Positions 14,828 to 17,515 of a stretch of DNA of 17,515 nt are shown piece after piece. Origin of the DNA: Gammaproteobacteria bacterium (GTDB taxonomy: Bacteria > Pseudomonadota > Gammaproteobacteria > GCA-001735895); the NCBI GenBank assembly GCA_029288195.1, contig JARFPR010000119.1, positions 1-17,515 on the forward strand, in the 5' to 3' direction. The translations under genes and the position numbers were made by a program. How positions within the stretch are numbered: the stretch's first letter is position 1; each line of letters opens with the position of its first letter. Below the pieces are notes generated by a model that saw only the letters and a list, made by a program, of their open reading frames with translations, was not told the DNA's origin and ran no database searches.

Positions 14828-15121
14828 ATGATTGACTACGCTGAAAAACGGGACTTTCTGCGCATGCCTATCGATTGCGAGTTGAGTTTTTCGAAGGCCG
14901 GCAGCTCCAGGCAGTACCAGGGCAGCGTCATCAATCTCAGCAGCAAGGGAATCCTGTTTACCTCGAATGAAAAGTTTGATGAAGGCACTCAACTGGATAT
15001 CATTTTAACGCCCAGCAAGTCGGCCACGGCGCCCATAGAGGCGGCGGGGATTGTTACTCGCGTTGGCGGTAACGACGTATTGTTTGAGATCGCCTGCACA
15101 ATCGGAGAAATTAAAAGCTAG
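14828..15121 (+). CDS. PilZ-domain c-di-GMP receptor
   Basis: The 97-residue product is a lone PilZ domain. Both c-di-GMP contact motifs are intact: RxxxR as R8-D-F-L-R12 and (D/N)xSxxG as N-L-S-S-K-G in INLSSKGILF. It should therefore bind c-di-GMP and act through a protein partner. It starts 11 bases after the STAS gene with a weak ribosome-binding site, suggesting coupled translation. Its stop codon shares the palindromic CTAG with the stop codon of the convergent ispG. PilZ proteins near flagellar genes often act on motility (YcgR-like brakes), but this one lacks the YcgR N-terminal domain, so its target is unknown. Confidence 0.92.
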   Translation: MIDYAEKRDFLRMPIDCELSFSKAGSSRQYQGSVINLSSKGILFTSNEKFDEGTQLDIILTPSKSATAPIEAAGIVTRVGGNDVLFEIACTIGEIKS

Positions 15122-16332
15122 TCCACGCTGTAATGTGACTCCACGTAGTCCTTTACCAGTTCAATAAACTCCCCGGCAATATTATCCCCTTTAAGGGTAA
15201 CCGTTTTTCGACCATCTTCGTAAACCGGCGCAACCGGTTGTTCCCCGGTGCCGGGCAGGCTGATACCGATATTAGCGTGCTTGCTTTCACCCGGGCCGTT
15301 GACGACACATCCCATAACGGCAACCTGCATTGACTCCACCCCCGGAAACTGGTTTTTCCAGGTGGGCATCGACTGGTCGAGTTCCTGCTGAATCTGTTTG
15401 GCCAGCACCTGGAAGTACTCACTGGTGGTACGACCACAACCTGGGCAGGCGGTTACACTCGGAGTAAATGAACGCAAACCCAGTGACTGTAAAACCTGTT
15501 GAGCGACTTTGACTTCGCGTTCACGGGTAGCGCCGGGCTCGGGCGTCAGCGAGACGCGAATCGTATCGCCGATGCCCTGGTTAAGCAGGATTGCCAGAGC
15601 CGCACTCGACGCTATGACACCCGGATCACCCATGCCGGCCTCGGTCAGACCCAGGTGCAGCGCATATCGACAGCGCTCTGCCAGGTTTTGATAAACGTCG
15701 ATCAGATCCGGTACGCGACTCATTTTGCAGCTGATAACGATGTGATCGGCCGGGAGGCCAATCTGCTCGGCAAAAGCCGCGCTACCAAGCGCGGACTCGA
15801 TGACTGCCTGGCGGTTGATCATCGACAGTGACAGCGGGTCGGCCAGGTTGGCATTACGGGTAAGCATATTTGCCAGCAGATTCTGGTCGAGGCTACCCCA
15901 GTTAACCCCGATACGAACCGGTTTGTCGTAGCGACAGGCGATTTCAATCATCTCACTGAATTGCTTATCGCGTTTTTTGCCATGTCCGACATTGCCCGGG
16001 TTGATACGGTACTTGGCAAGCGCGCGTGCGCAGGCGTCATGCTGGCTGAGCAGTTTGTGGCCATTGAAGTGAAAGTCACCGATAACGGGTACCCGACAAT
16101 TCTCGGCATCAAGCTGCTCAATAATATGCGGAACGGCGCGCGCCGCTTCATCGTTATTAACGGTAATTCGTACCAGTTCCGATCCGCTTTCATGTAACAG
16201 CTTGACCTGCGCTACCGTCGCGGCGATATCGGCGGTATCGGTATTCGTCATCGATTGCACCACGATCGGTGCTTCGCCGCCAATGAGGACGCCGGAAACG
16301 TTGACGCTATGCCTGGTGCTGCCTGGATTCAT
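15118..16332 (-). CDS. ispG: 4-hydroxy-3-methylbut-2-enyl diphosphate synthase IspG (GcpE)
   Basis: IspG is the [4Fe-4S] enzyme of the MEP isoprenoid pathway. It converts methylerythritol cyclodiphosphate to HMBPP. The 404-residue product has the TIM-barrel part (APIVVQSMTNTDTADI, then VIGDFHFNGHKLL and YRINPGNVG) and the iron-sulfur part. Cluster ligands C296 and C299 (ACPGCGRT) and C342 (MGCVVNGPGESKHANIGIS) are present, as is the conserved E349. The length fits the two-domain bacterial form. The ATG at 16332 lacks a clear ribosome-binding site but starts at the normal family position. It is unrelated to the flagellar genes and converges on the PilZ gene with a 4-base overlap. Confidence 0.96.
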   Translation of the reverse strand: MNPGSTRHSVNVSGVLIGGEAPIVVQSMTNTDTADIAATVAQVKLLHESGSELVRITVNNDEAARAVPHIIEQLDAENCRVPVIGDFHFNGHKLLSQHDACARALAKYRINPGNVGHGKKRDKQFSEMIEIACRYDKPVRIGVNWGSLDQNLLANMLTRNANLADPLSLSMINRQAVIESALGSAAFAEQIGLPADHIVISCKMSRVPDLIDVYQNLAERCRYALHLGLTEAGMGDPGVIASSAALAILLNQGIGDTIRVSLTPEPGATREREVKVAQQVLQSLGLRSFTPSVTACPGCGRTTSEYFQVLAKQIQQELDQSMPTWKNQFPGVESMQVAVMGCVVNGPGESKHANIGISLPGTGEQPVAPVYEDGRKTVTLKGDNIAGEFIELVKDYVESHYSVD

Positions 16333-16529
16333 GGAAGCTTGTCTGCGATTTGAAGGTTGTTAATAGTAAAGAACATTGCTCGACAGTGAAAGAATTATGC
16401 CAACCTGTTGCGAATCCGCTAATTGGAATCAATTCGAGGGCTTTTATCACTTTTAGCTGGCTGCCATATCAAAGTTTCGTAACGGCAGTAAAACATTTAG
16501 AATTCCAGCCTGTTTTGACTGGAACTGCC

Positions 16530-17222
16530 GTGCTTAACCAGGTAACCGTAATTGCCTTTGATCTTGACGATACCCTCTGGCCCTGCATGCCGACGATACG
16601 TCGTGCCGAGGAAGCCCTTTACCAATGGCTGCAGCAACACTATCCGCGCATAACCGAGCGATTTGATCCCGAGAAAATGGTCGCGTATCGCCGTGAATTC
16701 AGCGCCCGCTCGCGGCACTACGCGGTAGATATGACCGCGATGCGTTGCGATTTCCTCGAACACCTCGGTGAAATCCATGATTACGACGGCGAACAGGTTT
16801 CCAGGCAGGGGTTTGATATTTTTTTCGAAGCGCGCCAGCAGGTCGAGTTTTACGACGACGTACTACCTTGTCTGCATCGGCTCAAGCAGAAATTCCGCCT
16901 TGGTTCCATTACCAACGGTAATGCCAGTGTTCCGCATGTTGGACTCGGTGATTTGATCGAGCATGCGGTCAGCGCTTCGGATCTGATGGTCGCAAAACCG
17001 GATCGTTTGATCTACCAGCATTTAGCCGAGCGCTTCGAAGTCTCCCCGGATGAAATGGTCTATGTTGGGGATCACCCGGTTTACGATGTGGTAGGAGCCC
17101 TTGAAGCCGGTTATCACGCGGTTTGGGTCAACCGCGAAAACCTCCCGTGGCCGCATCATTCACCGGCCCCCGATTACCAAATAGCAGATTTGCACCAGCT
17201 TGAGGCATTGCTCAGTGATTAA
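16530..17222 (+). CDS. HAD-superfamily phosphatase (YigB-like)
   Basis: The product has all four HAD motifs: nucleophile loop IAFDLDDTLWP (D11, D13 from the chosen start), SITNGN as motif II, AKPD with the motif III lysine, and YVGDHPVYDVVGA as motif IV. A cap domain of about 80 residues lies between motifs I and II. The overall pattern is closest to YigB-type phosphatases, which act on FMN and the riboflavin precursor ARPP in E. coli. The frame is open back to a TTG at 16350. That extension (60 residues) looks unlike the family, so I chose the GTG at 16530, with GGA 6 bases upstream, giving 230 residues. The start is uncertain. The 3' end overlaps the convergent esterase gene by 11 bases. 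Confidence 0.85.
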   Translation: MLNQVTVIAFDLDDTLWPCMPTIRRAEEALYQWLQQHYPRITERFDPEKMVAYRREFSARSRHYAVDMTAMRCDFLEHLGEIHDYDGEQVSRQGFDIFFEARQQVEFYDDVLPCLHRLKQKFRLGSITNGNASVPHVGLGDLIEHAVSASDLMVAKPDRLIYQHLAERFEVSPDEMVYVGDHPVYDVVGALEAGYHAVWVNRENLPWPHHSPAPDYQIADLHQLEALLSD

Positions 17223-17515
17223 AAATCTGGATTATTTTGGTTTCAACCTTCTGTGCCAGCAGTGGTTGCGCGATAGCGGTCGGATGAATACCGTCGGCCT
17301 GCATTAATGCGGGGTCGCTGGCCGCAATTCCATCGAGAAACCTGGCTAAATAATGGATCTCGAATTCAGCTGCGGTAGATTCGAATATTTGCTGAAAGCG
17401 GGTATTGTAAGCAGCCCCGAAATTCGGTGGCATGCGTACCCCGATCAGCAGCACCGTTATTGACTGGGACTCGGCAAGCATTACCATCTGCCGCAGGTTT
17501 TCCGTGCTCTGCTCG
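17212..17515 (-). CDS. SGNH/GDSL-type esterase, TesA-like (5' part beyond the window)
   Basis: The frame is open to the right edge, so only the C-terminal 100 or so residues are visible. They begin with EQSTENLRQMVMLAE, followed by VLLIGVRMPPNFGAAY, which is the block III-like region of TesA-type arylesterase/thioesterase proteins. They end with the catalytic pair motif DGIHPTAIAQPLLA (Asp and His of the SGNH triad). TesA-like proteins are usually periplasmic lysophospholipase/thioesterases; the signal peptide and nucleophilic serine would be beyond the window. It converges on the HAD gene with an 11-base overlap. Confidence 0.85.
   Translation of the reverse strand, partial: EQSTENLRQMVMLAESQSITVLLIGVRMPPNFGAAYNTRFQQIFESTAAEFEIHYLARFLDGIAASDPALMQADGIHPTAIAQPLLAQKVETKIIQIFNH

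Noticed and set aside
16350..16529. 60-residue N-terminal extension of the HAD phosphatase from a TTG
   Set aside because: It precedes the normal family start, has no HAD similarity and includes the likely promoter space shared with divergent ispG.

Overview
The window is a stretch of a flagellated gammaproteobacterial chromosome. Protein content, gene order and moderate GC all fit this. The order fliP-fliQ-fliR-flhB-flhA-flhF-fleN-fliA-cheY is the arrangement known from Pseudomonas, Vibrio and Shewanella, and flhF plus fleN suggest polar flagella. I cannot name the genus.

Layout. (1) Positions 1-8344, plus strand: a compact motility operon. It encodes the export gate (FliP, FliQ, FliR, FlhB, FlhA), the placement and number regulators (FlhF, FleN), sigma-28 (FliA) and CheY. 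Most genes overlap or nearly touch. cheZ, cheA, cheB and motAB do not follow cheY, as they often do in relatives. (2) 8345-8695: a good sigma-28 promoter candidate (8367-8393), then a basic 50-residue ORF (8475-8627) of unknown function. (3) 8696-10105, minus strand: a small Sel1-repeat protein and a homocysteine S-methyltransferase-family protein that lacks one of the three usual zinc cysteines. (4) 10231-12520, minus strand: a free-standing FlhB C-terminal-domain paralogue and a FliK-like hook-length protein, 4 bases apart. (5) 12521-15121, plus strand, divergent from fliK: a clear sigma-54 promoter, a GAF-like/GGDEF diguanylate cyclase, a stand-alone CheY-like receiver, a STAS protein and a PilZ protein. 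(6) 15118-17515: ispG (minus), a HAD phosphatase (plus) and the 3' part of an SGNH/TesA-like esterase (minus).

How the parts may work together. The left operon builds the export gate and makes the sigma factor for late genes. The FliK-like/FlhB-C pair looks like a second substrate-specificity-switch module. The divergent cluster joins a c-di-GMP synthase, a c-di-GMP receptor, a phospho-receiver and an anti-sigma-antagonist-type STAS protein. It is placed beside flagellar genes and read from a sigma-54 promoter. A regulatory module linking c-di-GMP to motility is therefore likely but is inferred from context. This cluster and the sigma-28-linked microprotein are the most interesting items here. 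I saw no tRNA, rRNA, CRISPR array, insertion sequence or phage gene.
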